Assembly (NCBI RefSeq): GCF_013346935.1 | Contig: NZ_JAAEEB010000001.1 | Span: 62,001 to 126,000, forward strand | Length of the DNA stretch: 64,000 nucleotides | Direction of reading: 5' to 3' | Source: Lactobacillus melliventris | GTDB lineage: Bacteria; Bacillota; Bacilli; Lactobacillales; Lactobacillaceae | Shown: piece after piece, positions 25,162 through 33,793 of the stretch | Position numbering within the stretch: the first letter of the stretch is position 1 | Layout: every line of letters starts with the position of its first letter | The notes under the pieces: model-generated | What the model saw: only the letters and a program-made list of their open reading frames with translations | Databases searched by the model: none | Told to the model about the DNA's origin: nothing | Made by a program: the position numbers and the translations under genes

Positions 25162-27444
25162 ATGAAAAAATCAAGTAAATTCTACAAAGAAGGGAAAAAA
25201 TTCTTATTATCTGGTGCTACTATTGCGCTTTTAGATTTTTGGACTGTAAATAATCAGGAGGTAGTGCATGCAGCTAAAGTACAAAGTAGACAAACTAAAG
25301 TAGCTAAAAAAATTAATGTAGTTTCAAAAACTAACACCTTAAAATTAAAGAAAAGACCTAAAATTATAAAACACCATTTTCAATCTAAAAAAGTAAAAAA
25401 GGAAAACTTAACAGACAAACGTAAAGAAATAACATCGGAGTCTACCGCAAATAAAAAGTCTAAAACTCGAAGCAATTCTTTTAAATCTGAGGTCTTAAAA
25501 AATCAACAGGTGAAGACTGTACAAAATTTATCAGTTCAGGATCAAAATTATTTAAATAGTAAAACAAACGTGGAGAGTAACAAGGATAGTTATGATAATG
25601 ACAATAAATCTGAAGTTATTAATCGGAAAGAAGGTGTCAGTAGTCCCAATACTGTTGTTGTAGATCCCAATAATTATTTAAACTATTTTCAACAAAATGG
25701 TAGTGCAGCTAGGGAAGGAAATTATACCACGTATACGGATAAAGATGGTGCTTCAGTTGGTAAACAAGTTCTAACTAGTGGTAGTAACCAAGCTGGCAAT
25801 GTCACATTTAGGGATCCAATTGACTTGAATCAAGACTTTGTTTTCGAAGGCTCAATGAATTTTGGAACAACGACGACGGTTGGTAATGATACTGGTATTG
25901 CTGATGGTATTGCCTTTGCCTTTTATACTGGAGAAAAAAATCAAGTCGGTCAAACTGGTGGAAATTTGGGTATTAATGGCATACCTAATGCTATAGGTTG
26001 GAAATTTGATACTTGGTATAATGACGGTGTGAATACTGGCCCAGTAAATGGAACTAATGATGTGGAAATTTCATCAAAGGATGAAGCATATGGCGCTTTC
26101 GTTTCTACTGATAAAAATGGACTAGGAAGTGTGGATACAACCAATGCGAGTCTTTTTAAAGTTCCTTTAAGTTATGTTAATCAAGGACAAGATAATCCTG
26201 TTTTATTAAAATATATAGCAAACGATCACACACTTACAGTTACTATAACAATTAATGGACAGAAATATACTTCTTCTAGACAGTTACAGTTTGATAATAC
26301 AAATCAATATCTTTTTTTCACTATATCGGCTTCTACTGGAGTTTTACCAACAAAACAACTATTTACAATTAAAAAATTTATCTATGCAAGTAAGCCACAA
26401 GCTAAGTTTGTGTACAAAGACATTGTAGAAAATAAATGGTTAGATGAATACTCGCATACTGAAATAGGTACTGCAGGAAACGAAATTTTCCCTGATAAAA
26501 ATAATAATAATCATGATAAAACTATTAACCGTTTAGAAGAACTAGGATATGAAGTAGTTTCTGATGAGTTTAAACCAGGTGATAAATTTCAAGATAGTCC
26601 ACAAAATTTCGTTGTCTCTTTGAAGCATAAAACCCAAAAATTCAATCCTGGAGAAAATATACCTGGAACTGATAAAAATGATGATGCCAACCTAATTAAA
26701 GAAGTTAAACAGACCATCAAGTACGTTGGAGATCCAAGTCCATTACCCGCCAATGTTCAGCCAGCCGATAATGTTCAAATAGTGAGGTTTACCCGTTATG
26801 GCACAGTTGACCTAGTTACTCATAAAGTTATTCTGCCGTATGGTCCATGGACTCCAGCAAGTCAGACACTTAAAGATGTTAATTCACCTGCGATTTCAGG
26901 GTATGTGGCAGATCAAAAAGTAGTAGTAGGTACAGAAGTAAATCCAGCCAGTCAAGATATTATTAAGGTTGTTAAATATACCAAAATTCAAGGTGGTAAT
27001 GGTTCATCCAACAGTAGTACTGGTTCGAATGGCAGCAATGGTTCAAACGGCATTAACGGTTCAAATGGCAGCAATGGCTCTAATGGCAGCAATGGTTCAA
27101 ATAGCAGCAATGGCTCTAATGGCAGCAATGGTTCAAATAGCAGCAATGGCTCTAATGGTAGCAATGGCTCCAATAGCAGCAATAGCTCTAATGGCAGCAA
27201 TGGTTCGAACGGATTGAACGGTAAAGTTGATCGTGGAAATAAAGGTGGGTTTAATAATACTGTAAATTCACAAAAGAACAATGATTCTAATAATCCTAAT
27301 GCTGAAAGTCAGAGAAATAAATTACCAAAAACAGGTAAAGAAGAGAGTTCAAATTTATCTTTGCTAGCTTTAGGAAGTTTAATGCTGGTTGGCACATTAG
27401 GAAATGCAGTTTACAGATATATAAAACGAAAAAAAGAAAATTAG
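25162..27444 (+). CDS. LPxTG-anchored lectin/MucBP adhesin with Gly-Ser-Asn repeats
   Basis: A 760-residue surface protein. In order: KxYKxGK-type signal peptide (residues 6-13 KFYKEGKK, cleavage near 37); a Lys-rich region to about 150; an L-type (legume-like) lectin domain about 161-412 (ADGIAFAFYTG, IGWKFDTWYND, VEISS); a MucBP-like module about 413-493 (AKFVYKDIVENKWLDE); a second mucus-binding-type module about 494-609 (VKQTIKYVG, YGPWTPASQTL, ISGYVADQKVV); a Gly-Ser-Asn repeat stalk about 611-683; the sortase motif LPKTG at 721-725, a hydrophobic helix and a KRKKEN tail. The ATG at 25162 starts the signal peptide; an in-frame codon at 25099 would add an implausible basic leader. It probably binds glycans or mucus. 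Confidence 0.87.
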   Translation: MKKSSKFYKEGKKFLLSGATIALLDFWTVNNQEVVHAAKVQSRQTKVAKKINVVSKTNTLKLKKRPKIIKHHFQSKKVKKENLTDKRKEITSESTANKKSKTRSNSFKSEVLKNQQVKTVQNLSVQDQNYLNSKTNVESNKDSYDNDNKSEVINRKEGVSSPNTVVVDPNNYLNYFQQNGSAAREGNYTTYTDKDGASVGKQVLTSGSNQAGNVTFRDPIDLNQDFVFEGSMNFGTTTTVGNDTGIADGIAFAFYTGEKNQVGQTGGNLGINGIPNAIGWKFDTWYNDGVNTGPVNGTNDVEISSKDEAYGAFVSTDKNGLGSVDTTNASLFKVPLSYVNQGQDNPVLLKYIANDHTLTVTITINGQKYTSSRQLQFDNTNQYLFFTISASTGVLPTKQLFTIKKFIYASKPQAKFVYKDIVENKWLDEYSHTEIGTAGNEIFPDKNNNNHDKTINRLEELGYEVVSDEFKPGDKFQDSPQNFVVSLKHKTQKFNPGENIPGTDKNDDANLIKEVKQTIKYVGDPSPLPANVQPADNVQIVRFTRYGTVDLVTHKVILPYGPWTPASQTLKDVNSPAISGYVADQKVVVGTEVNPASQDIIKVVKYTKIQGGNGSSNSSTGSNGSNGSNGINGSNGSNGSNGSNGSNSSNGSNGSNGSNSSNGSNGSNGSNSSNSSNGSNGSNGLNGKVDRGNKGGFNNTVNSQKNNDSNNPNAESQRNKLPKTGKEESSNLSLLALGSLMLVGTLGNAVYRYIKRKKEN
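27006..27212 (+). repeat. Gly-Ser-Asn coding repeats (36-bp period)
   Basis: The codons follow a G-S-N triplet pattern, with S sometimes replacing G. At the DNA level a 36-bp unit (GGCAGCAATGGTTCAAAT and AGCAGCAATGGCTCTAAT) recurs with few changes, so the tract can expand or contract by recombination or slippage in steps that keep the frame. Confidence 0.9.
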
Positions 27445-27471
27445 GTTTAATTTTATTTTAATAATTAAGAT

Positions 27472-27500
27472 AAAGGAGAGAATTAGAAACTCTCCTTTTT
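27472..27500 (+). terminator. Intrinsic terminator after the adhesin gene
   Basis: AAAGGAGAG / CTCTCCTTT stem with a 9-nt loop and a T run. Confidence 0.85.
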
Positions 27501-27540
27501 ATGCTTTATTAGATTGTTACATCAGAACATTTAAAATTCG

Positions 27541-27575
27541 CAAAAGGCTCATATGCTAGCGTGAGCTTTTTTAGT
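27541..27575 (+). terminator. Second terminator before the comG operon
   Basis: GGCTCA and TGAGCT pair through GCTCA/TGAGC around a 10-nt loop, flanked by AAAA and a T6 run. Together with the previous hairpin it isolates comG from the adhesin gene. Confidence 0.6.
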
Positions 27576-27638
27576 TATTAAAAAATTTTATCTCAATTTC
27601 GCGTATTTAATATTAGTACAAAGTAAAGGAGGGAATTG

Positions 27639-28613
27639 ATGAGAATCAAAGACACAGTTAATAATATGATTGAAGAAGCAATAAATAAGCGTGCAAGTGA
27701 CATTTTTTTCTTATTGCAGAGGAATAAGTTAGCAGTTAACTTTAGAACAATTGTAGGAATCAAAAATCAAGCTCACTATCCAGTGAATGAAGGGAAAGAA
27801 ATAATTAATTTTTTGAAATTTAGTGCTCAAATGGATATAGCTGAACACCGGAGACCTCAAGTGGGAGCTTTTGAATATGAGTATAAAAATGTTGTGTACT
27901 ATTTAAGACTTTCCAGCATTGGAGACTTTAATGATAATGAATCTTTAGTTGTTAGGATTATTTATCAAATTGATTCTGGCAAATATTTTTTTAATAGGCA
28001 AATTGAAAAGTTAACAGACTTAACTAGAAGAAGGGGATTGATAATTACCAGTGGGCCAACTGGGTCGGGTAAAACAACTACTATGTATAATTTGGCAAAA
28101 ATAGTAGGTAAAAACCAAATGGTAATGACTATTGAAGATCCTGTTGAAATTCAAGAGGCGGATTTCTTACAAACACAGGTTAATTTAGCAGCTGATATTA
28201 GCTATGAGGGACTACTTGAAGCATCTTTGCGCCATCGACCAGACATTCTGATTATTGGAGAAATTAGAAATAAAGTCACTGCAAGATTAGCTGTAGATGC
28301 AGCTTTAAGTGGCCACCTTGTCTTTGCTACGGTTCATGCCAAAAGCACTTTACAAACTATTTCTAGATTAGAAAGTTTACACGTTAGTACAGCAGATTTG
28401 TATAACTGTTTGACGGCTGTATGTTATCAACGCCTTTTACCTACAGCAGATGGTTTTGCCTGTTTGATGGATATTGATAGCGGCTCCCAATTGCAAGAAG
28501 ATATTAGCCAAGAAAAAAGGGCAGATTTTGTCTCTTGGTCGGAAAATTTAAGTGAGCTCAAAGAAAGAGGAAAAATAAGTGCGCAAATGTTTGAGCAATA
28601 TCAACAAGGATAA
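27639..28613 (+). CDS. comGA: Competence pilus assembly ATPase ComGA
   Basis: A 324-residue secretion ATPase of the GspE/PilB family that powers the competence pseudopilus at the cytosolic face. It has Walker A SGPTGSGKTTT near residue 142, MTIEDPVEIQE (Asp box) and Walker B-like LRHRPDILIIGEIRN, then the His box TVHAKS. It lacks the long N-terminal domain of PilB, as is normal for ComGA. ATG 27639 follows AAAGGAGGG by 5-6 nt. First gene of a seven-gene comG operon with overlapping frames; a recognisable SigX or ComK box was not identified with confidence upstream. Confidence 0.93.
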   Translation: MRIKDTVNNMIEEAINKRASDIFFLLQRNKLAVNFRTIVGIKNQAHYPVNEGKEIINFLKFSAQMDIAEHRRPQVGAFEYEYKNVVYYLRLSSIGDFNDNESLVVRIIYQIDSGKYFFNRQIEKLTDLTRRRGLIITSGPTGSGKTTTMYNLAKIVGKNQMVMTIEDPVEIQEADFLQTQVNLAADISYEGLLEASLRHRPDILIIGEIRNKVTARLAVDAALSGHLVFATVHAKSTLQTISRLESLHVSTADLYNCLTAVCYQRLLPTADGFACLMDIDSGSQLQEDISQEKRADFVSWSENLSELKERGKISAQMFEQYQQG

Positions 28614-29583
28614 ATTAACGAGTAAAGAACGACTAGAGTTTTTAGAATATTTACAAAATAGTTTATCTAACGGCTTTTCCCTTAATGCGAGTTTAGAAAT
28701 GATGCCAGTAATATGGCCAAATCACAAAAATATTTTTATTAGATTGTGTACTGAAATTCAAGCAGGGAAGAAATTGAGTTCAGAAATGTTAAAGTTAGGT
28801 TTTTCTAAAACAATAGTAACTCAAATCGAATTATCAATGGCTCAAGGAAATTTAACAGAGTGCCTGACTCAAATTGCCACACTGGATCGCTTGAAAAATG
28901 ATCAGCTTAAAAAACTAAAATCTGAGCTGACCTATCCATTTGTTTTAGTTTTGATGATGATTTTCCTTTTACTATTTATGCAAACTTTTGTAGCAAATCA
29001 ATTTGCTGAATCTGGTGAACATACTGGCGATTATATGTTGTTAATTTTATTATTTTCCTGCTTAGAAATAATTTATTTTATGAGTAAAGTCTTGCTTTTA
29101 CTAAAAAAACAAGATTATATTTCTCTACGTAAACTGAGGCATTTTCCCATTATTGGGCCCTTAGTGCAAATATACGTGGAATATATTTTAATTTACGATG
29201 TTGGACTTTTGCTTGCGAGTGGGTTCTCTTTACAAAAAATTTGTGATTATGCTGCTATGCAGGTGGAGGGCTCATTACAACAACAAATTGGCTTGAGTGT
29301 GGGTAAGCAGTTGGCTCAGGGAATAAGTCCTGACTTAATAATCAAAAAAGAGGATTTTTTACCGAATGAATTACTTTTGTTATTACAAACCGGTTCAAAG
29401 AAAATAGATTTAAGTAAAAAATTCATGCTTCTAGGACACGCACTTTTTAATGAATTAGCACAAAGAATAGAAAAGTTAATTGTAAATATACAACCTTTTT
29501 GTTTTATTTTAATTGGATTATGCATTATTGGCTTATATTTGAAGCTATTATTACCAATGTATGCAATGATGCAAAAAATTTGA
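28579..29583 (+). CDS. comGB: Competence pilus membrane protein ComGB (GspF family)
   Basis: A 334-residue polytopic platform protein of the pseudopilus with three hydrophobic regions (about 110-135, 155-175 and 295-325) and the GspF-like LLLASGFSLQKI and LPNELLLLLQTG. GTG 28579 is supported by AGAGGA upstream and gives a 35-bp overlap with comGA. Full length for lactobacilli. Confidence 0.9.
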   Translation: MRKCLSNINKDKLTSKERLEFLEYLQNSLSNGFSLNASLEMMPVIWPNHKNIFIRLCTEIQAGKKLSSEMLKLGFSKTIVTQIELSMAQGNLTECLTQIATLDRLKNDQLKKLKSELTYPFVLVLMMIFLLLFMQTFVANQFAESGEHTGDYMLLILLFSCLEIIYFMSKVLLLLKKQDYISLRKLRHFPIIGPLVQIYVEYILIYDVGLLLASGFSLQKICDYAAMQVEGSLQQQIGLSVGKQLAQGISPDLIIKKEDFLPNELLLLLQTGSKKIDLSKKFMLLGHALFNELAQRIEKLIVNIQPFCFILIGLCIIGLYLKLLLPMYAMMQKI

Positions 29584-29589
29584 GGAATA

Positions 29590-29931
29590 ATGATGAAGAA
29601 AAAAATACTAAATTTGATATCGAAAAAGAGTAAAGTTAAGGGATTTACTTTAATAGAAATGGTAGTTGTAGTTGCAATAATTATGATGCTTTTAGTGATT
29701 ATTGCTCCGAACTTAGCAAAACAAAAAAACAATGCAAATAGAAAAACGGATGACGCCTTTAAATCAACTTTACAAACTCAAGTAACTTTATACGAAGATG
29801 ATAAAGATCGTAATGGTAAAACAATCAGTTTTCAGAACATGTTTGAAGATGGTTATCTAACTAAGAAGCAACTGACAAAGTCGAAGGACTATGCTGTAAA
29901 AGATGGTATCGTTGAAAAGAATGCTAAATAA
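29590..29931 (+). CDS. comGC: Major pseudopilin ComGC
   Basis: A 113-residue type IV prepilin. The leader ends VKG and is followed by FTLIEMVVVVAIIMMLLVIIAP, so ComC peptidase would cut after Gly18 and methylate Phe19; Glu23 is the conserved E5. GAGGA lies just before the tandem ATGs at 29590/29593. It forms the main shaft of the competence pseudopilus that takes up DNA. Confidence 0.92.
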   Translation: MMKKKILNLISKKSKVKGFTLIEMVVVVAIIMMLLVIIAPNLAKQKNNANRKTDDAFKSTLQTQVTLYEDDKDRNGKTISFQNMFEDGYLTKKQLTKSKDYAVKDGIVEKNAK

Positions 29932-30343
29932 AGTTAATTTAAAAGGATTTACTCTCGTAGAAATGGTTATTACCTTGGCCATAGCAATAATCATCACAGG
30001 AATAGGTGCAATAGAGTTAAATGCTTATAAAGAAAAATTAATTTTAGAGAATACAGTTGGAGAAATTAGGAGTGCAGTGGAACAAGCCGCTCGTGTTTCA
30101 GCAACAAGTAAACAAGCATGTGTTGTTAGGTATTTTCCAGATTTGAAAGAAATAGAATTTGTCGGAGATAATTACTTTAAATCATTAAAAATAAGCCAGT
30201 CAATACATGTTTATAATTTGTCTAATTTAAAAATATCAACTACCGGTTCAATGGCTCCTCATACTATTACCATCAGTAACGATAAAAATACACGAAAGAT
30301 AAAATTACAAATGACTTGGGGACGTGCTATAAATGATTCATAA
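29903..30343 (+). CDS. comGD: Minor pseudopilin ComGD
   Basis: A 146-residue prepilin-like protein with KGFTLVEMVITLAIAIIITGIG (cleavage after Gly15, E5 at residue 20). The frame overlaps comGC by 29 bp; ATG 29921 is an alternative start that would shorten the leader by six residues. The C-terminal half (TISNDKNTRKIKLQMTWG) is a typical minor-pseudopilin beta domain. Confidence 0.85.
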   Translation: MVSLKRMLNKVNLKGFTLVEMVITLAIAIIITGIGAIELNAYKEKLILENTVGEIRSAVEQAARVSATSKQACVVRYFPDLKEIEFVGDNYFKSLKISQSIHVYNLSNLKISTTGSMAPHTITISNDKNTRKIKLQMTWGRAINDS

Positions 30344-30608
30344 AAAAATGTGTGGCTTTTTAGTAATGGAAAGCATGATTGGATTAATAATCGCATGTAT
30401 TGGAATTACCACTGTAGAATTAATAATTGGGGAAAGTAGACTTATTGAAAGGAAAATTGAGCAAAAAACTGACCGTACTTATGCTTGGAACGTGATGAAA
30501 AAAGCCAACGTTAAACAGGTAATGGTACATGACCGCCTTTATCGTTTTGTAGATAATAAAAAAATTCTCGATGTAAAAAATAATAAAAAATATGAAATTA
30601 AAAAGTAA
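30333..30608 (+). CDS. comGE: Minor pseudopilin ComGE
   Basis: A 91-residue small prepilin-like protein, MIHKKMCGFLVMESMIGLI, with cleavage expected after Gly8 and Glu13 as E5. It overlaps comGD by 11 bp and comGF by 17 bp. Sequence beyond the N-terminus is poorly conserved, so the assignment leans on gene order. Confidence 0.8.
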   Translation: MIHKKMCGFLVMESMIGLIIACIGITTVELIIGESRLIERKIEQKTDRTYAWNVMKKANVKQVMVHDRLYRFVDNKKILDVKNNKKYEIKK

Positions 30609-31101
30609 AGGCTTTATTTTAGCTGAAGCAATGTTCTCAGTTCTTATTACCTTAATTGTAGTATTGATGTTACAAAATTTGTTAAAGACATTGACATTAG
30701 CTAATAAAGCGCACCATAAAACAGATGATGTTGTTTTTTCATATGTGCAATTAAATCGGTTTATAAATGATGAAAAGGGTATAAAGGCTTATACCTTACC
30801 TAAAGATTCAAATTTCTCAAAAGCAGTGTTTGTAAAAACAAATAAGAAGAATGAGACAACTACCTATTATTTGACGCTATACAAAGATATGGTACGCGTG
30901 ACAACACCTAAAGGAGGGCACATGCCTTTATTACTGAATGTTGAAAAAGCTGATTTTCTTACAAAAGATAGGTTGATTAAAATAAATGTAATGGAAAAAG
31001 ATGGTAGAAAGTCTGAATTATACTTTAAATTTAATTCTCGTCCCAATTTGAAGAAGAAGGTAGTAAATGATAAAAAGCAAAAGTTGGAAAATAAGAGGTA
31101 A
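30592..31101 (+). CDS. comGF: Minor pseudopilin ComGF
   Basis: A 169-residue protein with the prepilin signal KSKGFILAEAMFSVLITLIVV (Gly7, Glu12) and a basic C-terminal domain. It lies in the ComGF position, overlaps both neighbours and ends in the Lys-rich DKKQKLENKR. The name rests on position, length and the signal. Confidence 0.82.
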   Translation: MKLKSKGFILAEAMFSVLITLIVVLMLQNLLKTLTLANKAHHKTDDVVFSYVQLNRFINDEKGIKAYTLPKDSNFSKAVFVKTNKKNETTTYYLTLYKDMVRVTTPKGGHMPLLLNVEKADFLTKDRLIKINVMEKDGRKSELYFKFNSRPNLKKKVVNDKKQKLENKR

Positions 31102-31225
31102 CGCACTTTTAAGTAGTGTCTTAGTTTTGACTACCTGTTTGATTTTTATTCAATTTTATTTAGAAGTTTATCAAGAAAGTATGGAAAATAATTTTTTATT
31201 GATTGAATATCTGATTAATAATTGA
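31067..31225 (+). CDS. comGG: Short ComGG-like last pseudopilin
   Basis: A 52-residue frame with AAGG upstream, overlapping comGF by 35 bp. It reads MIKSKSWKIRGNALLSSVLVL, i.e. a basic leader, Gly11 and a hydrophobic helix, followed by a short acidic tail. Position and layout match ComGG, though it lacks the E5 and is much shorter than the Bacillus protein (about 120 residues). It is easily missed because of its size. It could be a truncated ComGG or a lineage-specific short form. Confidence 0.65.
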   Translation: MIKSKSWKIRGNALLSSVLVLTTCLIFIQFYLEVYQESMENNFLLIEYLINN

Positions 31226-31291
31226 TTTGCTTGCTCTTATAACCTTGTTTCTATTAAAATTAAAATGTTTAGGAGATAAGGGGAAGAAATT

Positions 31292-32293
31292 ATGGATAAT
31301 ATAGAAAAACTTTTTAATAATTTTTTGGATTGTGTTAAGTGTTTACAAGTAGCTTTGAATGTCTCTTTGGGTGATGCTCTAGTTGAAACCTTTGACAATT
31401 TAGAAAATAATCAGATAAAAGTTGAGTTGGGAGCTCCTGACAAAGAGACCGTTCAAAAATTGAGTCAAAAGTATGCTAATTTGCACTACGATCAGCTTTC
31501 ACCAAAAATTAAGATACAAATCTTCACTTTGTTAGTTTTAAAAGCTGTTAATGAAGATGGGCTAGATGTTAATCAAATGCCGACTCCACCTGCTATTGCT
31601 ACTGTTATAGCTATGTTTATGCTCAAACTGTTGCCAAAAGAAAAACTAATTATTGCTGACCCGGCAATTGGCACTGGCAATTTGCTATTTTCTGTAGTCA
31701 GACAACTAAAAAATTCCAACCATTCTAAAGCGGATTTTGAACTTTATGGTATTGATAATGATGAAGAAATGCTAAGCTTTGCAGATATTGCAGCCCATTT
31801 GAATAAAATTGATATTGAAATGTTTTGTCAAGATGGTTTAACTCCTTGGATGTTTCCCAGACCAGATGTTGTTGTAAGTGATTTGCCTGTAGGTTATTAT
31901 CCGGTTGATGATAATGCTGCTAATTTTGCTACTAAATCTGTGAAAGGTCATTCGCTTGCTCACCTTTTATTTATAGAACAAATTATTAAGAACCTCAGGC
32001 CAGCTGGTTATGCTTTTCTACTCGTACCACAGACAATTCTTTCTGGTAAAGGCGGCAGTGACTTCATGCCTTGGCTGTCAGAAAAAGTTTTTTTACGGTC
32101 AATAATTGAATTGCCTGACAATGCTTTTCAAAACAAATTTAACCAAAGATCAATTTTAATTTTTCAAAATCATGGAAAAGATGCCAGAAATAGTGAAGTA
32201 TTTCTCACAAAGTTAGACTCGTTTAAAAAGGAAGAAGACCTAATAAAGCTTAATGTTAAACTAAATGAGTGGTATACTAAAAATATTAATTGA
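31292..32293 (+). CDS. Class I SAM-dependent methyltransferase, YtxK-like
   Basis: A 333-residue N6-adenine-type methyltransferase fold. The SAM motif is IADPAIGTGNLLFS and the catalytic (N/D)PPY equivalent is VVSDLPVGYYP, i.e. DLPVGY instead of NPPY. Such a gene lies between comG and ackA in many Bacillus and Lactobacillus genomes (ytxK); its substrate is unknown, and restriction activity is not implied. A helical N-terminal domain of about 115 residues precedes it. GGGGAAG lies before the ATG. Confidence 0.82.
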   Translation: MDNIEKLFNNFLDCVKCLQVALNVSLGDALVETFDNLENNQIKVELGAPDKETVQKLSQKYANLHYDQLSPKIKIQIFTLLVLKAVNEDGLDVNQMPTPPAIATVIAMFMLKLLPKEKLIIADPAIGTGNLLFSVVRQLKNSNHSKADFELYGIDNDEEMLSFADIAAHLNKIDIEMFCQDGLTPWMFPRPDVVVSDLPVGYYPVDDNAANFATKSVKGHSLAHLLFIEQIIKNLRPAGYAFLLVPQTILSGKGGSDFMPWLSEKVFLRSIIELPDNAFQNKFNQRSILIFQNHGKDARNSEVFLTKLDSFKKEEDLIKLNVKLNEWYTKNIN

Positions 32294-32338
32294 TTTGTGA
32301 AAAGTTAAAAATTCAAGTTTATGGAGGGAATTACATTT

Positions 32339-33523
32339 ATGAAAAAAGTTTTAGCAATCAACTCAGGCAGCTCTTCTTTTAAATATAAGTTGTTTGCTTT
32401 ACCAGAAGAAAAGGTTTTGGCAGAAGGAATTGCCGACAGAGTAGGCATTAATGGATCCTCTTTCCAAATTGAACTGGCAAATGGCGAAAAACATACTGAG
32501 AAAGTTGCAATTCCAGATCAGGAAACTGCTGTTAATTTATTGCTTTCGGCTTTGAAGAAATACCATGTTGTTAATGACCTAAGCGAAATTGTTGGTGTAG
32601 GTCATAGAATAGTTGCGGGTGGCGAAGAATTTACCGATTCGGCACTAATTGACAAGGCTAAGTTACAAAAAATTTATGATTTAAAAGAATATGCCCCCCT
32701 TCATAATCCTGCAGAAGGCAAAGGCATTGAAGCCTTTATGAAATTACTACCAGGAGTTCCTGAAGTAGGCGTGTTTGATACATCATTTCACCAAACTTTG
32801 GATCCTGTTCACTACATGTATTCAATTCCTTACCATTATTACGAAAAATATGGCGTACGTAAATATGGAGCCCATGGTACCTCAGTTCGTTATATAGTTG
32901 GTCGTGCGGCTCAAATGCTTGGTAAAGATGCCAAGGATTTGAGACTGATTGTTTGTCATCTTGGTTCAGGTGCTTCAGTTACTGCAGTTAAAGGTGGCAA
33001 GTCTTTTGATACATCTATGGGCTTCACTCCATTAGCAGGCATCACTATGGGTACTCGCTCCGGTGATGTTGATCCATCTGTTTTGCAATATATCATGAAT
33101 AAAGACCATATTGATATTAACGAAATGATTGATATTTTGAATGATAAATCTGGTCTATTAGGTATTTCTGAGATTTCCTCAGATATGCGTGACCTAGAGA
33201 AAAATTCTGATAAAAAAGCTGATCTTGCTAGAGCTATTTTTGTAAATCGTGTCATTCAATATATTGGTTCTTACATGGTTGAAATGAAAGGTGCAGATGC
33301 GATTATTTTCACTGCTGGAGTAGGTGAGCATGATTCTGGTATTCGTGAAAATATCATGAAATCATTTGAATTTATTGGTTTAAACCCTGATTTAGAAGCA
33401 AATAAATCAAATGGTGAGAAATTTATTACGAAGCCAGATTCAAAAATTAAAGCTTTAGTTATTCCAACTGATGAAGAATTAATGATTGAACGGGATGTCG
33501 TTCGTTTAGCTCACTTGAGTTAA
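32339..33523 (+). CDS. ackA: Acetate kinase
   Basis: A 394-residue cytosolic enzyme interconverting acetyl phosphate plus ADP with acetate plus ATP, for substrate-level ATP in heterofermentative or pyruvate-dissipating routes. Motifs: VLAINSGSSSFKYKLF, VFDTSFHQTL, GAHGTSVRY, HLGSGASVTAVKGGKSFDTSMGFTPLAGI and FTAGVGEHD. ATG 32339 follows GGAGGG; the earlier ATG at 32321 would place that ribosome site in the coding region. It is followed by a terminator. Confidence 0.96.
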   Translation: MKKVLAINSGSSSFKYKLFALPEEKVLAEGIADRVGINGSSFQIELANGEKHTEKVAIPDQETAVNLLLSALKKYHVVNDLSEIVGVGHRIVAGGEEFTDSALIDKAKLQKIYDLKEYAPLHNPAEGKGIEAFMKLLPGVPEVGVFDTSFHQTLDPVHYMYSIPYHYYEKYGVRKYGAHGTSVRYIVGRAAQMLGKDAKDLRLIVCHLGSGASVTAVKGGKSFDTSMGFTPLAGITMGTRSGDVDPSVLQYIMNKDHIDINEMIDILNDKSGLLGISEISSDMRDLEKNSDKKADLARAIFVNRVIQYIGSYMVEMKGADAIIFTAGVGEHDSGIRENIMKSFEFIGLNPDLEANKSNGEKFITKPDSKIKALVIPTDEELMIERDVVRLAHLS

Positions 33524-33548
33524 TGATGAAATTTATAATAAAATAGAG

Positions 33549-33580
33549 AAGTTGCTAAGAAAAACTTAGCGACTTTTTTT
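33549..33580 (+). terminator. Intrinsic terminator after ackA
   Basis: AAGTTGCTAAG / CTTAGCGACTT (one G-U) with a 5-nt loop and a T run. Confidence 0.85.
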
Positions 33581-33793
33581 GTTTATTTTTGATATTATAG
33601 TATTCGAAAAGCAAAGCATCATCATAATGAAATATTATATTTGATTGGCAAAAAACAAATTGGCTCAAAAATTTCGAGACAAACTTAATAGTGATGGCTG
33701 AGCTGGTCTGACTATCAAAATAATTTGCAAAAGTATGGTCGGCTGCGATAGAAAATAACTGTAAACCTGAAGGAAATGGTAAAGGAAAAATAA

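Noticed and set aside
27000-27212. CRISPR-like periodic repeats
   Set aside because: Periodicity is continuous with codons of a Gly-Ser-Asn stalk and has no unique spacers.
26969-27281. Long ORFs in other frames over the Gly-Ser-Asn repeat region, on both strands
   Set aside because: They are repeat shadows of the adhesin reading frame, with Met/Ala- or Leu/Pro-rich low-complexity text and no ribosome site.
31292-32293. Restriction-modification methyltransferase
   Set aside because: Position between comG and ackA and the degenerate DLPVGY motif fit the chromosomal YtxK group; no restriction subunit adjoins.
33581-33793. Protein-like text in two frames before the 33.8-kb HAD gene (for example KLAQKFRDKLNSDG)
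   Set aside because: Stops interrupt every frame, no ribosome site, no recognisable family; kept out as an unsupported remnant.
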